A DNA stretch of 64,000 nucleotides, from contig JALTKS010000056.1 of NCBI GenBank assembly GCA_027006175.1, positions 100,528 through 164,527 of the forward strand. The letters run 5' to 3'. The DNA is from Gammaproteobacteria bacterium. GTDB lineage: Bacteria; Pseudomonadota; Gammaproteobacteria; AKS1. A program made the translations under genes and the position numbers. Shown in pieces: positions 1 through 9,596 of the stretch (its first letter is position 1; each line of letters opens with the position of its first letter). The notes under the pieces are model-generated. The model saw nothing but the letters and a program-made list of their open reading frames with translations, made no database searches and was not told the origin of the DNA.

Positions 1-945
1 GCGATTAAAGATAAAGAAGTAACTCCAAATGATGTTGAACGCGTGATTGATGCGGCAAGAGCCGTTGCCATACCCGCTGATCAGCGCGTTCTGCATGTAC
101 TGCCACAGGAATTTATTATCGATAACCAGGAAGGGATTAAAGAACCTGTTGGTATGTCAGGTGTACGTCTTGAGGCAAAAGTACATTTAATTAGTGGTGC
201 GATGAGTGCGGCACAAAACATTCTTAAATGCGTACGCCGTTGTGGTCTGGAGGTTGACGATATTATTTTAGAACAGCTGGCATCCAGTCATTCTGTTTTA
301 ACAGAAGATGAAATGGAGTTAGGTGTATGTCTGGTTGATATTGGTGGTGGCACAACGGATATCGCTGTGTTTACGGAAGGTGCGATACGTCATACCGCGG
401 TTATTCCGATTGCAGGCGATCAGGTTACTAATGATATTGCTGTCGCACTACGTACGCCAACACAATATGCAGAAGAAATAAAAATCAAGTATGCCTGTGC
501 ATTAACACAATTAGCAGGTTCAGAAGAAACAATTGAAGTGCCAAGTGTTGGTGATCGTGCACCACGGCGCTTAACAAGACAAACGTTAGCAGAAGTAGTT
601 GAACCACGTTATGAAGAATTAATTACATTGGTTCAGGCTGAGTTACGCCGGAGTGGGTTTGAAGATCTTGTTGCCGCTGGAATTGTTTTAACCGGCGGCA
701 CCTCGAAGATGGAAGGTGTTGTTGAGCTGGCTGAAGAAATATTTCACATGCCAGTCCGTTTAGGTGTGCCACATAGTGTGACAGGGTTAGTGGATGTTGT
801 GAAAAACCCGATTCACGCCACCGGCGTTGGTTTGTTGTTGTTTGGTCATGAGCAACGTAAGACAGGCAGTGTAGAAGCATTGTCTGGAAGTAATGTGAAT
901 GCGCTATGGCAGCGTATGAAAAGTTGGTTTCAAGGGAATTTTTGA
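1..945 (+). CDS. ftsA: Cell division protein FtsA (5' end outside window)
   Basis: Actin-like ATPase that tethers FtsZ polymers to the inner membrane and recruits later divisome proteins. The reading frame is open from base 1, so 314 C-terminal residues are visible and the start lies upstream. The phosphate-binding motif DIGGGTTDIAVF and the later motif LTGGTSKMEG are typical of the actin/Hsp70 fold. The last residues (NALWQRMKSWFQGNF) form the amphipathic membrane-targeting helix of FtsA. ftsZ follows 86 bases later on the same strand, the standard dcw-cluster order. Confidence 0.97.
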   Translation, partial: AIKDKEVTPNDVERVIDAARAVAIPADQRVLHVLPQEFIIDNQEGIKEPVGMSGVRLEAKVHLISGAMSAAQNILKCVRRCGLEVDDIILEQLASSHSVLTEDEMELGVCLVDIGGGTTDIAVFTEGAIRHTAVIPIAGDQVTNDIAVALRTPTQYAEEIKIKYACALTQLAGSEETIEVPSVGDRAPRRLTRQTLAEVVEPRYEELITLVQAELRRSGFEDLVAAGIVLTGGTSKMEGVVELAEEIFHMPVRLGVPHSVTGLVDVVKNPIHATGVGLLLFGHEQRKTGSVEALSGSNVNALWQRMKSWFQGNF

Positions 946-1031
946 GATGGTTGATTATAAAGTCATCGCAAGAGTTGTTGTTAATAATAGTAGTAGTTTT
1001 AATAAAGTAGTTCTTAACTGGAGGGGCGATT

Positions 1032-2201
1032 ATGTTTGAATTAATGGATGCGTATAGTCAAAACGCGGTAATAAAAGTAATAGGTGTTGGTGGCGGTGGC
1101 GGTAATGCTGTTGAACACATGGTGAGTACTGATATTGAAGGCGTGGATTTTGTTTGTGCTAATACTGATGCACAGGCACTGAAGAACTCTTCAGCAAAAA
1201 CCATGTTGCAATTAGGTACGTCAATAACAAAAGGCCTGGGGGCAGGTGCAAACCCTGACATTGGTCGTGAATCGGCAATGGAAGATCGCGAACGTATTCG
1301 TGAAGTGATTGATGGCGCAGATATGCTGTTTATTACCGCGGGTATGGGGGGCGGCACAGGTACCGGTGCGGCACCCGTGATTGCAGAAATTGCAAAAGAG
1401 ATGGGTATCTTAACCGTTGCGGTTATTACACGACCTTTTTCTTTTGAAGGAAATAAGCGTAGCTCGATTGCTGCAGAAGGTATTAAAGAATTAGAAGCCA
1501 ATGTGGATTCGCTTATTACCATTCCAAATGAAAAGCTGTTATCTGTGCTAGGTAAAAATGTGAGTTTGCTTGAAGCTTTTAAAGCAGCGAACAATGTATT
1601 ACTGGGTGCGGTACAGGGCATTGCGGAATTGATTACACGTCCTGGTTTAATCAATGTCGATTTTGCTGATGTGCGTACAGTGATGTCTGAAATGGGTATG
1701 GCTATGATGGGATCAGCCAGTGCGCGTGGCGAAGGTCGTGCAGAAGCAGCGGCAGAGCAAGCCGTTGGTAGCCCGTTACTTGAAGATGTTAATCTTTCTG
1801 GTGCACGCGGTATTTTGGTGAACATTACCGCCGGTATGGATTTAACCATTGGTGAATTTGAAGAAGTAGGTGAAACGATTCGTCAGTTTGCATCGGATAA
1901 TGCCACGGTGGTGGTGGGTACTGTGATTGATCCCGACTTATCAGATGAATTACGCGTCACTGTTGTTGCAACCGGACTAGGTGAACTTCAAAAAGCACAA
2001 TTACCAAGAGATGAAGCACCACTTCGCGTTGTTGATGATAGTGCTGGTGCAACAACTTCTGGCGAAGAGCCTGATTACGCAGAATTATCACGGCCAACAA
2101 TCTTGCGTAAAAAAGCTTCGGGTGATGATTCTTTAATGGATGAAAGCACTGATTTGGAATATCTCGATATTCCCGCATTTTTACGTCGTCAGGCAGACTA
2201 G
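1032..2201 (+). CDS. ftsZ: Cell division GTPase FtsZ
   Basis: Tubulin homologue that polymerises into the Z-ring at the division site. At 389 residues it has normal length. The GTP-binding signature GGGTGTG lies at residues 106-112, and an N-terminal glycine-rich loop (GVGGGGGNAVEHM) is present. The C-terminal tail ends YLDIPAFLRRQAD, the conserved peptide that binds FtsA and ZipA. The ATG is preceded by a strong ribosome site GGAGGGG at 1020-1026. The 5' neighbour is ftsA. A hairpin at 2231-2279 follows the gene. Confidence 0.98.
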   Translation: MFELMDAYSQNAVIKVIGVGGGGGNAVEHMVSTDIEGVDFVCANTDAQALKNSSAKTMLQLGTSITKGLGAGANPDIGRESAMEDRERIREVIDGADMLFITAGMGGGTGTGAAPVIAEIAKEMGILTVAVITRPFSFEGNKRSSIAAEGIKELEANVDSLITIPNEKLLSVLGKNVSLLEAFKAANNVLLGAVQGIAELITRPGLINVDFADVRTVMSEMGMAMMGSASARGEGRAEAAAEQAVGSPLLEDVNLSGARGILVNITAGMDLTIGEFEEVGETIRQFASDNATVVVGTVIDPDLSDELRVTVVATGLGELQKAQLPRDEAPLRVVDDSAGATTSGEEPDYAELSRPTILRKKASGDDSLMDESTDLEYLDIPAFLRRQAD

Positions 2202-2230
2202 TACGGCAACGATTGTAAAAATAATAGCTT

Positions 2231-2282
2231 AGGACGCCGTGCCACGACGGATTCGCCCCCTGAAGTGGCATGGTGTCTTTCC
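2231..2282 (+). terminator. Hairpin after ftsZ, possible weak terminator
   Basis: Arms at 2231-2244 and 2266-2279 pair over 14 positions, every non-Watson-Crick pair being G-U when read as plus-strand RNA. The downstream T-tract is short (TTT then CC), so termination may be weak. The 21-nt loop begins CGACGGATT and ends CCTGAAG. This resembles the core of the hairpin elements at 7850, 8063 and 22502, so it could be a degenerate member of that family instead of a plain terminator. Confidence 0.5.
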
Positions 2283-2425
2283 TCATAATATCAGTCTCTT
2301 ATCTTGATTTTGTGAGCGGGGTCACTATGAAAAGACTTAGTCTCTGTGCTACTATCTGTTCAGATTTTGGAAAAAATGACTCTTTTTTAGCCGCCAGATG
2401 AACTAAGCTATTGAAATATAAAAAA

Positions 2426-3337
2426 ATGATAAGGCAGCGTACTCTCAAAAACGTTATTCGAGCAACGGGTGTAGGGCTACATACAGGTGAAAAAATTTAC
2501 CTGACCCTGAGACCAGCCGCTGTCGATACAGGAATTGTGTTTCGTCGCGTTGACCTGGACGTGCCGGTTGATATTCCTGCTCGCCCTGAATACGTTGGTG
2601 ATACGCAGCTATGTACCACGGTTTGCCGTGATGACACACGTGTTTCTACTGTAGAACATTTATTATCTGCATTGGCGGGTCTTGGTATTGATAATGCTTA
2701 TATTGATTTAAGTGCCGCCGAAGTGCCTATTATGGATGGTAGTGCGGGGCCTTTTGTTTTTCTTATCCAATCTGCGGGTATCGAAGAGCAAAATGCACCG
2801 AAGAAATTCGTACGAATTAAAAATCCGGTTATTGTCGAAGAAGATGATAAGTGGGTTAAATTTGAGCCTTTTGATGGTTTTAAAGTTAGTTTTAGTATCG
2901 ACTTTGACCACCCTGTTTTTCAGACCCATACGCGTACCGCCGAGTTGGATTTTTCAACGACCTCTTTCGTTAAAGAAGTGAGTCGTGCTCGTACCTTTGG
3001 ATTATTGAAAGACGTTGAACAACTTCGCGAGAATAACCTTGCGCTTGGCGGCAGTTTAGATAATGCCATTGTTGTTGATGATTACCGTATTTTGAATGAA
3101 GATGGCTTGCGCTACGAGGACGAATTTGTAAAACATAAGATCCTCGATGCAGTAGGTGACCTCTATTTACTGGGACATAGTCTGATTGGTGCCTTTAGTG
3201 GCTATAAATCGGGCCATGCGCTGAATAATCGTTTGTTGCGTGCATTAATTGCAAACGAAGACGCGTGGGAAATTGTCACCTTTGAGGATACTGATAATCT
3301 GCCGATAGCATACTCAAAGCCGGTTCAGGCTAACTAG
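2426..3337 (+). CDS. lpxC: UDP-3-O-acyl-N-acetylglucosamine deacetylase LpxC
   Basis: Zinc enzyme for the committed step of lipid A synthesis, removing acetate from UDP-3-O-acyl-GlcNAc. I chose the internal ATG at 2426 (303 residues) because the family begins M-I-x-Q-R-T-L-K. A TTG at 2411 in the same frame would add five residues. No clear ribosome site is visible. H78 in [10 protein letters not shown] is the first zinc ligand, and the motifs [15 protein letters not shown] and SGHALN carry the second zinc His/Asp pair and the catalytic His. Between ftsZ and dciA/secA, as in many gammaproteobacteria. Confidence 0.95.
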   Translation: MIRQRTLKNVIRATGVGLHTGEKIYLTLRPAAVDTGIVFRRVDLDVPVDIPARPEYVGDTQLCTTVCRDDTRVSTVEHLLSALAGLGIDNAYIDLSAAEVPIMDGSAGPFVFLIQSAGIEEQNAPKKFVRIKNPVIVEEDDKWVKFEPFDGFKVSFSIDFDHPVFQTHTRTAELDFSTTSFVKEVSRARTFGLLKDVEQLRENNLALGGSLDNAIVVDDYRILNEDGLRYEDEFVKHKILDAVGDLYLLGHSLIGAFSGYKSGHALNNRLLRALIANEDAWEIVTFEDTDNLPIAYSKPVQAN

Positions 3338-3406
3338 TCACTGGAAAATAACGGGTTTACTGCTAGAATCAAGACTAATTGCTTGATTTTACAAAGAAAT
3401 AGTAAC

Positions 3407-3871
3407 TTATTTTTTATGGTTTTCAGCTAACTTCAGCCATTGTTGGCGGAGTTCATCGTCACGGATGGCGCAGGCAAGTTCACGTATTTGCTGGGCTGTC
3501 GCTGAATCCATATAGCGTTGAGCCGATATTTTAGATGTATTGGATTGTTGTTGAGGCTGAACACGAACAGTCACCTTTTCAACAAGATGGTAACCGGCCT
3601 GACGACGAATAGTCGGTAAAAGCGTGGTTAACTGGAAACGTAATTTTGCTGCCCAGCCAGAACTGTCAGCATGAATAATTAAAGTATCATGTTTGAGTTG
3701 AGCACTAAGGCAATGTGATTGGCTGTTTTCAGGAAGCAGCGCCTGAATAGTTGAAAGTAGAGCGGAATGCGCCCGATTTTGTTTGAGCAGTTGTACCTGA
3801 TGACTTTTAACAGGACTTGCAGACAAAATGGTCTGAATTGAGCGTAGTGATTTTTTGTTGGATTTAGTCAC
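3407..3871 (-). CDS. dciA: DciA-family (DUF721) replicative helicase loader
   Basis: A 154-residue protein matching DUF721/DciA, which helps load the DnaB helicase in bacteria lacking DnaC. The visible core is the conserved stretch with LKHDTLIIHADSSGWAAKLR and the following TTLLPTIRRQAGY. A basic N-terminus (KSNKKSLRSIQ) precedes it and a charged helical tail ends it. It sits between lpxC and an M23 peptidase gene, a position conserved for dciA in relatives such as Pseudomonas. It is divergent from the peptidase gene with only 55 bases between starts. The family call rests on sequence character and context; activity is inferred. Confidence 0.82.
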   Translation of the reverse strand: MTKSNKKSLRSIQTILSASPVKSHQVQLLKQNRAHSALLSTIQALLPENSQSHCLSAQLKHDTLIIHADSSGWAAKLRFQLTTLLPTIRRQAGYHLVEKVTVRVQPQQQSNTSKISAQRYMDSATAQQIRELACAIRDDELRQQWLKLAENHKK

Positions 3872-3926
3872 GTTAGTTTTATCTGGGCTAAGTTTATTTG
3901 TACATAATAACCGGTGTTACTAGACG

Positions 3927-4844
3927 ATGAACATAGTTTTTTTGTCACACAGTAAAGGGCATGTAGGTAGTGTCAATATTAATCGTAATAGATTGATACT
4001 CATTGCTATTTCTGCACTTATTATTCCTGCAGCCATGATCTATGCAGGCTATCAGTGGGGAAATAGTGCTCAAATTGCCAGTGATCCAGCCAATATTGAA
4101 ATGCAAATTGAGCTAGCGTCACAACGTGAAGAGTTAAACCATGTTGTTTCTGAAGCAGATCGTCATATGAACTCGCTGTCAAAACAGTTGGGCAAAGTTC
4201 AGGCACGTGTTATTCGACTCGACGCCTTAGGACGTCGCCTCACTAAAATAGCCAAGCTTGATAAAGGCGAATTCAACTTTGATGAAGCGCCGGCACAAGG
4301 TGGTCCTGTTAGTAGTGAGCACTTACAGTCAGCTTCTGTTCCTGATTTTATGCAGCAACTCGAAGAGTTATCACGTCAAATTGACAGTCGTGGCGAGCAA
4401 TTAAGTGTGCTCGAAACCATGATGATGAGTAATAAATTACAAAAGAAGGTGATCCCGACAGGTCGGCCTATTTCCAAGGGCTGGATGTCTTCTTATTATG
4501 GTATGCGTAACGACCCGTTTTCCGGTAAGCGTGAACACCATAAAGGCATTGATTTTGCTGGAAAAGATGGCAGTTCTGTTAATGTCGTTGCATCCGGTGT
4601 TGTAACCTGGGCCTCCGAGCGTTATGGCTACGGTAATATGGTTGAGGTTAACCACGGCAATGGCTTTACAACGCGTTACGGGCACAATAAGAAGATATTG
4701 GTAAAAGTAGGCGATAAAGTAGCGAAAGGCGATAAATTGGCGTTAATGGGGTCAACTGGCCGCTCAACAGGACCTCATGTGCATTTTGAAGTACTAAAAA
4801 ATGGCCGAAACGTTAATCCAACCAAATACGTCAACGCCCGATAA
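3927..4844 (+). CDS. Membrane-anchored M23 (LytM) peptidoglycan endopeptidase
   Basis: 305 residues with one N-terminal membrane anchor (about residues 22-45), a coiled-coil stretch (about 50-165) and a C-terminal M23 domain. The zinc motif HHKGIDFAGKDG and the later HVHFEV are intact, so it should be an active or activatable Gly/meso-DAP endopeptidase acting in the periplasm. This is the architecture of MepM-like and EnvC-like proteins. It lies just upstream of secA, as an M23 gene does in Pseudomonas. The ribosome site is weak. Exact substrate and any activator cannot be read from sequence. Confidence 0.9.
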   Translation: MNIVFLSHSKGHVGSVNINRNRLILIAISALIIPAAMIYAGYQWGNSAQIASDPANIEMQIELASQREELNHVVSEADRHMNSLSKQLGKVQARVIRLDALGRRLTKIAKLDKGEFNFDEAPAQGGPVSSEHLQSASVPDFMQQLEELSRQIDSRGEQLSVLETMMMSNKLQKKVIPTGRPISKGWMSSYYGMRNDPFSGKREHHKGIDFAGKDGSSVNVVASGVVTWASERYGYGNMVEVNHGNGFTTRYGHNKKILVKVGDKVAKGDKLALMGSTGRSTGPHVHFEVLKNGRNVNPTKYVNAR

Positions 4845-4990
4845 AAATAGTGATTTGGCAATAAAATCTGTCTAGTTGCACTACGCACTAAACTCCCCTA
4901 AAGTAGCTGCGGAATTAACATTCTGGTGTTTATCTATATAGCGTAAACAGCAGGTTCTCTATAACGAATATTCAGATAGTCCCTAATATC

Positions 4991-7711
4991 ATGGTACGTA
5001 AGCTTTTACGCAAAGTCTTTGGTAGTCGAAATGATCGACTGGTAAAGCGTTATTTATCAAAAGTCACCAGCATCAATGCGCTTGAGCCAGACTTAGAGTC
5101 GCTTTCTGATGCCGATTTGCAAGCTAAAACACAGGATTTTCGTTCGCGTCTGGACGCAGGTGAAACGCTTGATGACATCATGCCAGAAGCCTTTGCTGTT
5201 GTGCGTGAAGCCAGTAAACGTGTCATGAACATGCGACCGTATGATGTGCAATTAGTCGGTGGCATGGTGCTGCATGACGGAAATATTTCTGAAATGCGCA
5301 CAGGTGAAGGTAAAACATTAGTGGCAACCTTACCGGTTTATTTGAATGCATTGTCCGGTAAAGGTGTTCATGTTGTTACGGTGAATGATTACCTTGCAGA
5401 GCGTGATGCGAAATGGATGGAGCCGCTGTATAACTTTTTAGGTTTAACAGTAGGGATCATCATCGCAGGGATGTCAGCAGACGAAAAGCGCGCAAGTTAC
5501 GCTGCAGATATTACTTACGGTACTAATAACCAATACGGCTTTGATTATCTGCAAGATAATTTGTCGTTTTCAATTGAAGATAAAATGCAGCGCGAACTGA
5601 ATTTTGCCGTGATTGATGAAGTCGATTCAATCTTGATCGATGAAGCACGTACCCCATTAATCATTTCCGGTGAAGCAGAAGACAGTTCTGATCTCTATAT
5701 TAAAATTGATAAATTAATCCCTAAACTGACCGAGCAAAAAGAAGAAGACGGTGAAGGTGATTACACATTGGATGAAAAAGCGCGCCAGGCGCTATTAACC
5801 GAAGCGGGTCATGAGCATATTGAAAACCTGCTTGTTACTGAAGGCATTCTTAAAGAAGGCGAAAGTCTTTACGATGCCGCAAATATTATGATCATGCAGC
5901 ATGTCGATTCCGCTTTACGTGCCCACACATTGCATCAACGAGATGTTCACTATGTTGTGCAGCAAGGTGAAATCATTATTGTTGATGAGTTCACCGGACG
6001 TACCACACCCGGCAGACGTTGGTCTGAAGGTTTGCATCAAGCGGTTGAGGCTAAAGAAGGTGTTGCCATTCAAAGTGAATCGCGCACGGTTGCCTCGATT
6101 ACGTTCCAGAACTTCTTCCGTCTTTATAATAAATTATCAGGCATGACGGGTACGGCCGACACGGAAGCATTCGAGTTCCAGCAAATTTACGGTCTTGAAG
6201 TGGTTGTGATCCCAACAAACCGTCCTATGGCACGTGATGATCGCAGTGACCTTATTTTCCTTAATAAACAGGCTAAATTTAATGCTGTTATTGAAGATAT
6301 TCGAGCTTGTCAGGAACGAGGACAACCGGTATTAGTTGGTACCGCTTCGATTGAGGCCTCTGAAGAACTTTCACAGATGCTGGATAAAGCCAAAATAAAA
6401 CACCAGGTACTGAATGCAAAATTCCATGAACGTGAAGCAGAGATTATTGTTGAAGCCGGTCGCCCAGGTGCGATAACCATCGCAACCAATATGGCAGGTC
6501 GTGGTACAGATATTGTATTAGGTGGTAACCTGGAAGCAGAGCTGAAAGCACTGGGCGATGTTGATGAGGCCACACGCAAAGCACATGAACACGAATGGCA
6601 TGAACGCCATACTAAAGTGTTAGAAGTGGGTGGTTTGCATATCATTGGAACAGAACGCCACGAGTCACGTCGTATTGATAATCAGTTACGAGGTCGTGCA
6701 GGTCGTCAGGGTGATCCCGGTTCAAGTCAATTCTTCGTTTCACTGGATGATAACTTAATGCGTATTTTTGCATCCGATCGAGTTGCAGGAATGATGAAGC
6801 GTTTAGGTATGGAAGATGGCGAAGCCATTGAGCATCCATGGATTAATAAAGCGATTGAAAATGCGCAGCGCAAGGTTGAAGGGCATAACTTCGATATTCG
6901 TAAGCAATTACTCGAATATGATGATGTTGCCAATGATCAGCGTAAAGAAATTTACAATATGCGTAATGAGTTAATGGCAGAGGAAGATGTATCAGAACGT
7001 ATTATCAGTATGCGAGTTGATGTTCTTAATGCCGTAATCAGTGGGCATATCATTCCTGGCAGTATCGAAGAACAGTGGGATATTGATGGGCTTGAAGATG
7101 AACTCGAATCAGAGTTTATGTTGAAGCTGGATATTAAATACTGGTTGAAAGCCGATGATTCACTGCACGAAGAAACACTTCGTGAAAAAATCATTGATGA
7201 AGCTGTGCGTATTTATAAAGAAAAAGAAGAATTGGCAGGAACCGAGGTGTTAAGGCATTTCGAAAAGGCCATGATGTTACAAGTGCTCGATTCGTTCTGG
7301 AAAGATCACCTTTCTTCAATGGATTACCTGCGTAACAGTATTGGTTTGCGTGGTTACGCACAGAAGAATCCGAAGCAAGAATTCAAACGTGAAGCGTTTG
7401 AAATGTTTGCCAGCATGATTGAGCGTATTAAGCATGAAGTCGTCTCGATGTTATCTAAGGTACAGATCCGTGATGAAGAGGATGTTGAGGCAGTTGAAGA
7501 GCAACGTCGTCGTCAGGGAACAATGACGTTTGAGCATGATGCTGCGGCAGAAATAACGGATTCAGGGTCGGCGGGTGAAGCGGGTGTTGCTGATGTACCG
7601 GAAGATGCTGAGGCTCCGTTTGTGCGAGATGGGCGTAAGGTTGGGCGTAATGAGCCTTGTCCTTGTGGTTCGGGTAAGAAGTATAAGCAGTGTCATGGGA
7701 AGTTGAGTTAA
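4991..7711 (+). CDS. secA: Preprotein translocase ATPase SecA
   Basis: Motor ATPase of the Sec translocon, driving unfolded preproteins through SecYEG. Full length at 906 residues. The Walker A region [13 protein letters not shown], the helicase motif [11 protein letters not shown] and motif [17 protein letters not shown] are present. The C-terminal zinc module [14 protein letters not shown] that binds SecB and phospholipid is intact, followed by only three residues. The ATG at 4991 gives the usual N-terminus; no strong ribosome site is visible. No terminator-like hairpin follows directly; the repeat array begins within 12 bases of the stop. Confidence 0.98.
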   Translation: MVRKLLRKVFGSRNDRLVKRYLSKVTSINALEPDLESLSDADLQAKTQDFRSRLDAGETLDDIMPEAFAVVREASKRVMNMRPYDVQLVGGMVLHDGNISEMRTGEGKTLVATLPVYLNALSGKGVHVVTVNDYLAERDAKWMEPLYNFLGLTVGIIIAGMSADEKRASYAADITYGTNNQYGFDYLQDNLSFSIEDKMQRELNFAVIDEVDSILIDEARTPLIISGEAEDSSDLYIKIDKLIPKLTEQKEEDGEGDYTLDEKARQALLTEAGHEHIENLLVTEGILKEGESLYDAANIMIMQHVDSALRAHTLHQRDVHYVVQQGEIIIVDEFTGRTTPGRRWSEGLHQAVEAKEGVAIQSESRTVASITFQNFFRLYNKLSGMTGTADTEAFEFQQIYGLEVVVIPTNRPMARDDRSDLIFLNKQAKFNAVIEDIRACQERGQPVLVGTASIEASEELSQMLDKAKIKHQVLNAKFHEREAEIIVEAGRPGAITIATNMAGRGTDIVLGGNLEAELKALGDVDEATRKAHEHEWHERHTKVLEVGGLHIIGTERHESRRIDNQLRGRAGRQGDPGSSQFFVSLDDNLMRIFASDRVAGMMKRLGMEDGEAIEHPWINKAIENAQRKVEGHNFDIRKQLLEYDDVANDQRKEIYNMRNELMAEEDVSERIISMRVDVLNAVISGHIIPGSIEEQWDIDGLEDELESEFMLKLDIKYWLKADDSLHEETLREKIIDEAVRIYKEKEELAGTEVLRHFEKAMMLQVLDSFWKDHLSSMDYLRNSIGLRGYAQKNPKQEFKREAFEMFASMIERIKHEVVSMLSKVQIRDEEDVEAVEEQRRRQGTMTFEHDAAAEITDSGSAGEAGVADVPEDAEAPFVRDGRKVGRNEPCPCGSGKKYKQCHGKLS

Positions 7712-7722
7712 TTTTATTCGTG

Positions 7723-7828
7723 GCACCGTAGCCTGCTGTCAGTCATCAGCTGCTGGCTCAGGGAATCTCACTACGTTCGATTCAATTCGCCATCATCTGA
7801 TGCCTGACATCAGGCTACTCTGAAGTAG
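7723..7828. repeat. Module A hairpin, copy 1
   Basis: Arms 7728-7749 and 7797-7818 pair over 22 positions with two single mismatches: blocks GTAGCCTG, TGTCAG and CATCAG against CTGATG, CTGACA and CAGGCTAC. The 47-nt loop contains GGGAATCTCACTACGTTCGA. Copies 2 and 3 have the same length (106 nt). Copy 2 repairs one mismatch in the stem (T opposite A) and introduces another near the base. Confidence 0.85.
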
Positions 7829-7849
7829 GATTAAAATTTACCTAGTTAA

Positions 7850-7927
7850 GCGCTATCAGGTGAATTATTCCGACGCATTGGTGCAGTGCAACGAACCTCT
7901 AAGAAGGAATCATTCACCTGATAGCGC
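7850..7927. repeat. Module B branched hairpin, copy 1
   Basis: Outer arms 7850-7865 and 7912-7927 pair perfectly over 16 positions, then a 1x1 mismatch, then ATTCC with GGAAT. The core begins CGACGCATTG and contains CCTCTAAGAAGG. Compared with copy 2 the stem pair 7859/7918 is G-C here and A-T in copy 2 (8072/8131). Confidence 0.88.
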
Positions 7928-7934
7928 CGACTAT

Positions 7935-8040
7935 GCACCGTAGCCTGCTGTCAGTCATCAGCTGCTGGCTCAGGGAATCTCACTACGTTCGATTCAATTC
8001 ACCATCATCTGATGACTGACATCATGCTACTCTGAAGTAG
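7935..8040. repeat. Module A hairpin, copy 2
   Basis: Same length and boundaries as copy 1, from GCACCG to GAAGTAG. Differs at a few positions in the loop and right arm (CTGATGACTGACATCATGC in place of the copy 1 arm). Confidence 0.85.
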
Positions 8041-8062
8041 TCATTAAGATTTACCTCGCTAA

Positions 8063-8140
8063 GCGCTATCAAGTGAAAAATTCCGACGCATTGGTGCAGT
8101 GCAACGAACCTCTAAGGAGGAATTATTCACTTGATAGCGC
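8063..8140. repeat. Module B branched hairpin, copy 2
   Basis: Outer stem of 15 pairs, a 1x1 A-A mismatch, then AATTCC with GGAATT. Loop core CGACGCATTGGTGCAGTGC followed by CCTCTAAGGAGG, itself a small hairpin. Carries the compensatory stem change relative to copy 1. Confidence 0.88.
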
Positions 8141-8147
8141 GAACTTG

Positions 8148-8253
8148 GCACCGTAGCCTGCTGCCAGTCATCAGCTGCTGGCTCAGGGAATCTCACTACG
8201 TTCGATTCGATTCGCCATCATCTGATGCCTGACATCATGCTACTCTGAAGTAG
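8148..8253. repeat. Module A hairpin, copy 3
   Basis: Third 106-nt copy, GCACCG to GAAGTAG. It carries TGCCAG in the left arm in place of TGTCAG, which weakens one stem pair. It is followed by the remnant right arm of a B module at 8264-8280. Confidence 0.85.
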
Positions 8254-8319
8254 TGATTGAGATTATTAACCTGATAGCGCGAACTTCGCACAAAATTTTC
8301 TAACTACCCTCTAAAAGCT

Positions 8320-8350
8320 TTGCAGTGATTTCCATTAAATAGTCTATAAT
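8320..8350 (+). promoter_or_regulatory. Candidate sigma-70 promoter of argJ
   Basis: A consensus -10 box TATAAT at 8345-8350 lies 24 bases before the argJ start. The best -35-like hexamer is TTGCAG at 8320-8325 with a long 19-base spacer, so the -35 assignment is uncertain. Confidence 0.5.
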
Positions 8351-8374
8351 CTCCTTTTTATTGAGGACTGAATT

Positions 8375-9595
8375 ATGGCTATTGGTCTAACAACACCAAA
8401 AAACTTATTAGCAATTGAAGGTATCCGCCTTGGTATTGCCGCGGCCGGGATTCGTTATCCTGATCGTCATGATCTGTTGTTGTTGGAAATAGCAGAGGGA
8501 TCGCAGTGCGCGGCTGTTTTTACAAAAAATGCATTTTGTGCCGCGCCGGTGCTGGTTTGTCGGGAGCATCTTGCTAAGTCGGCGCCTCGTTATCTGGTGA
8601 TTAATAGTGGCAATGCCAATGCCGGGCTTGGTGAGGCGGGCATGCTTGCATCCAGAGATAGCTGTGCGGCAGTAGCGGAATTGATGGGCTGTGAACCGGA
8701 TGCTGTGTTGCCATTTTCTACGGGGGTGATTGGTGAAACCTTTCCAACTCAAACGTTAATAGATGGCTTGCCTGCAGCAAAAGAATCGTTGCTAGCGGAT
8801 AACTGGTTACCTGCAGCAGAAGCGATAATGACAACGGATACTATCGCTAAAGGTGTGAGTGAATTAGTGTCGCTGGGTGGTAACACGATTACGATCACCG
8901 GTATTGCGAAGGGCTCAGGTATGATTCGGCCGGATATGGCAACGATGTTGGCTTATATGGCAACGGATGCCAATGTCAGTGGTGAGTTGCTTGAGTTGGC
9001 GTTGAAACAGGCGGTGGATGATTCCTTTAATCGGATCACGGTTGATGGGGATACATCAACCAATGATGCGTGTTTGTTGATGGCGACAGGTAAGGCAGGC
9101 AATGAGCAGATTTCAGATACTCATTCGGAAGACGCTAAGACATTTTTTGCTGCGGTAGCTAAAGTAGCGAAACATCTTTCTGAATCCATTATCAGGGATG
9201 CGGAAGGGGTGACGAAATTAATTACGATTACGGTTGAGCAAGGCAAGGATACCGCTGAATGTGATGCGGTGGCATTTACGGTTGCACACTCGCCCTTGGT
9301 TAAAACGGCTTTCTTCGCGGGGGATCCAAACTGGGGAAGAATTCTTGCCGCAGTGGGTCGGGCTGGGCTGGATGCATTGGATGTCGATAAGGTTGATATC
9401 TATCTTGATGATGTATGTATTGTCAGTCAGGGTGGTCGGGATGCCGCTTATACAGAAGAAGCCGGGCAAGCGGTTATGCAGCAGGAGATGATCACGGTCA
9501 GAATTAGTCTGGCAAGAGGTGATGCTGTGACGAGCGTGCAAACCAGTGATTTGTCGTATGACTATGTACGTATCAATGCCGAGTATAGAAGTTAG
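8375..9595 (+). CDS. argJ: Bifunctional glutamate N-acetyltransferase / ornithine acetyltransferase ArgJ
   Basis: Transfers acetyl from N-acetylornithine to glutamate, recycling acetyl in arginine synthesis. 406 residues, full length. The precursor self-cleaves before the nucleophilic Thr in GMIRPDMATML, here T190. A further family motif, TVDGDTSTND, is present. The ATG at 8375 is preceded by GAGGA at 8362-8366. Whether it is bifunctional (also using acetyl-CoA) or monofunctional cannot be decided from sequence alone. The downstream Nudix gene begins one base after the stop, so the two are probably cotranscribed. Confidence 0.96.
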   Translation: MAIGLTTPKNLLAIEGIRLGIAAAGIRYPDRHDLLLLEIAEGSQCAAVFTKNAFCAAPVLVCREHLAKSAPRYLVINSGNANAGLGEAGMLASRDSCAAVAELMGCEPDAVLPFSTGVIGETFPTQTLIDGLPAAKESLLADNWLPAAEAIMTTDTIAKGVSELVSLGGNTITITGIAKGSGMIRPDMATMLAYMATDANVSGELLELALKQAVDDSFNRITVDGDTSTNDACLLMATGKAGNEQISDTHSEDAKTFFAAVAKVAKHLSESIIRDAEGVTKLITITVEQGKDTAECDAVAFTVAHSPLVKTAFFAGDPNWGRILAAVGRAGLDALDVDKVDIYLDDVCIVSQGGRDAAYTEEAGQAVMQQEMITVRISLARGDAVTSVQTSDLSYDYVRINAEYRS

Positions 9596-9596
9596 T

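Larger units (their letters stand above)
7712..8290. repeat. Tandem array of two hairpin modules, period about 212 bp
   Basis: Between secA and argJ there is no gene. Module A, 106 nt, occurs at 7723-7828, 7935-8040 and 8148-8253 with few differences. Module B, 78 nt, occurs at 7850-7927 and 8063-8140. A right-arm remnant of a third B lies at 8264-8280. Copy spacing is 212 and 213 bases, giving roughly 2.6 units. Both modules are imperfect palindromes. No transposase, terminal target duplication or long ORF is seen, so this looks like tandem expansion of a structured intergenic element. Confidence 0.93.

Noticed and set aside
1058..1849. 263-residue minus-strand open frame antisense to ftsZ
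   Set aside because: It mirrors the codon bias of ftsZ, is rich in Ser/Ala/Pro/Ile, has no family features, and lies entirely inside a certain gene.
7712..8290. CRISPR array
   Set aside because: Units are over 70 bases, palindromic along their whole length, with no unique spacers and no cas genes.
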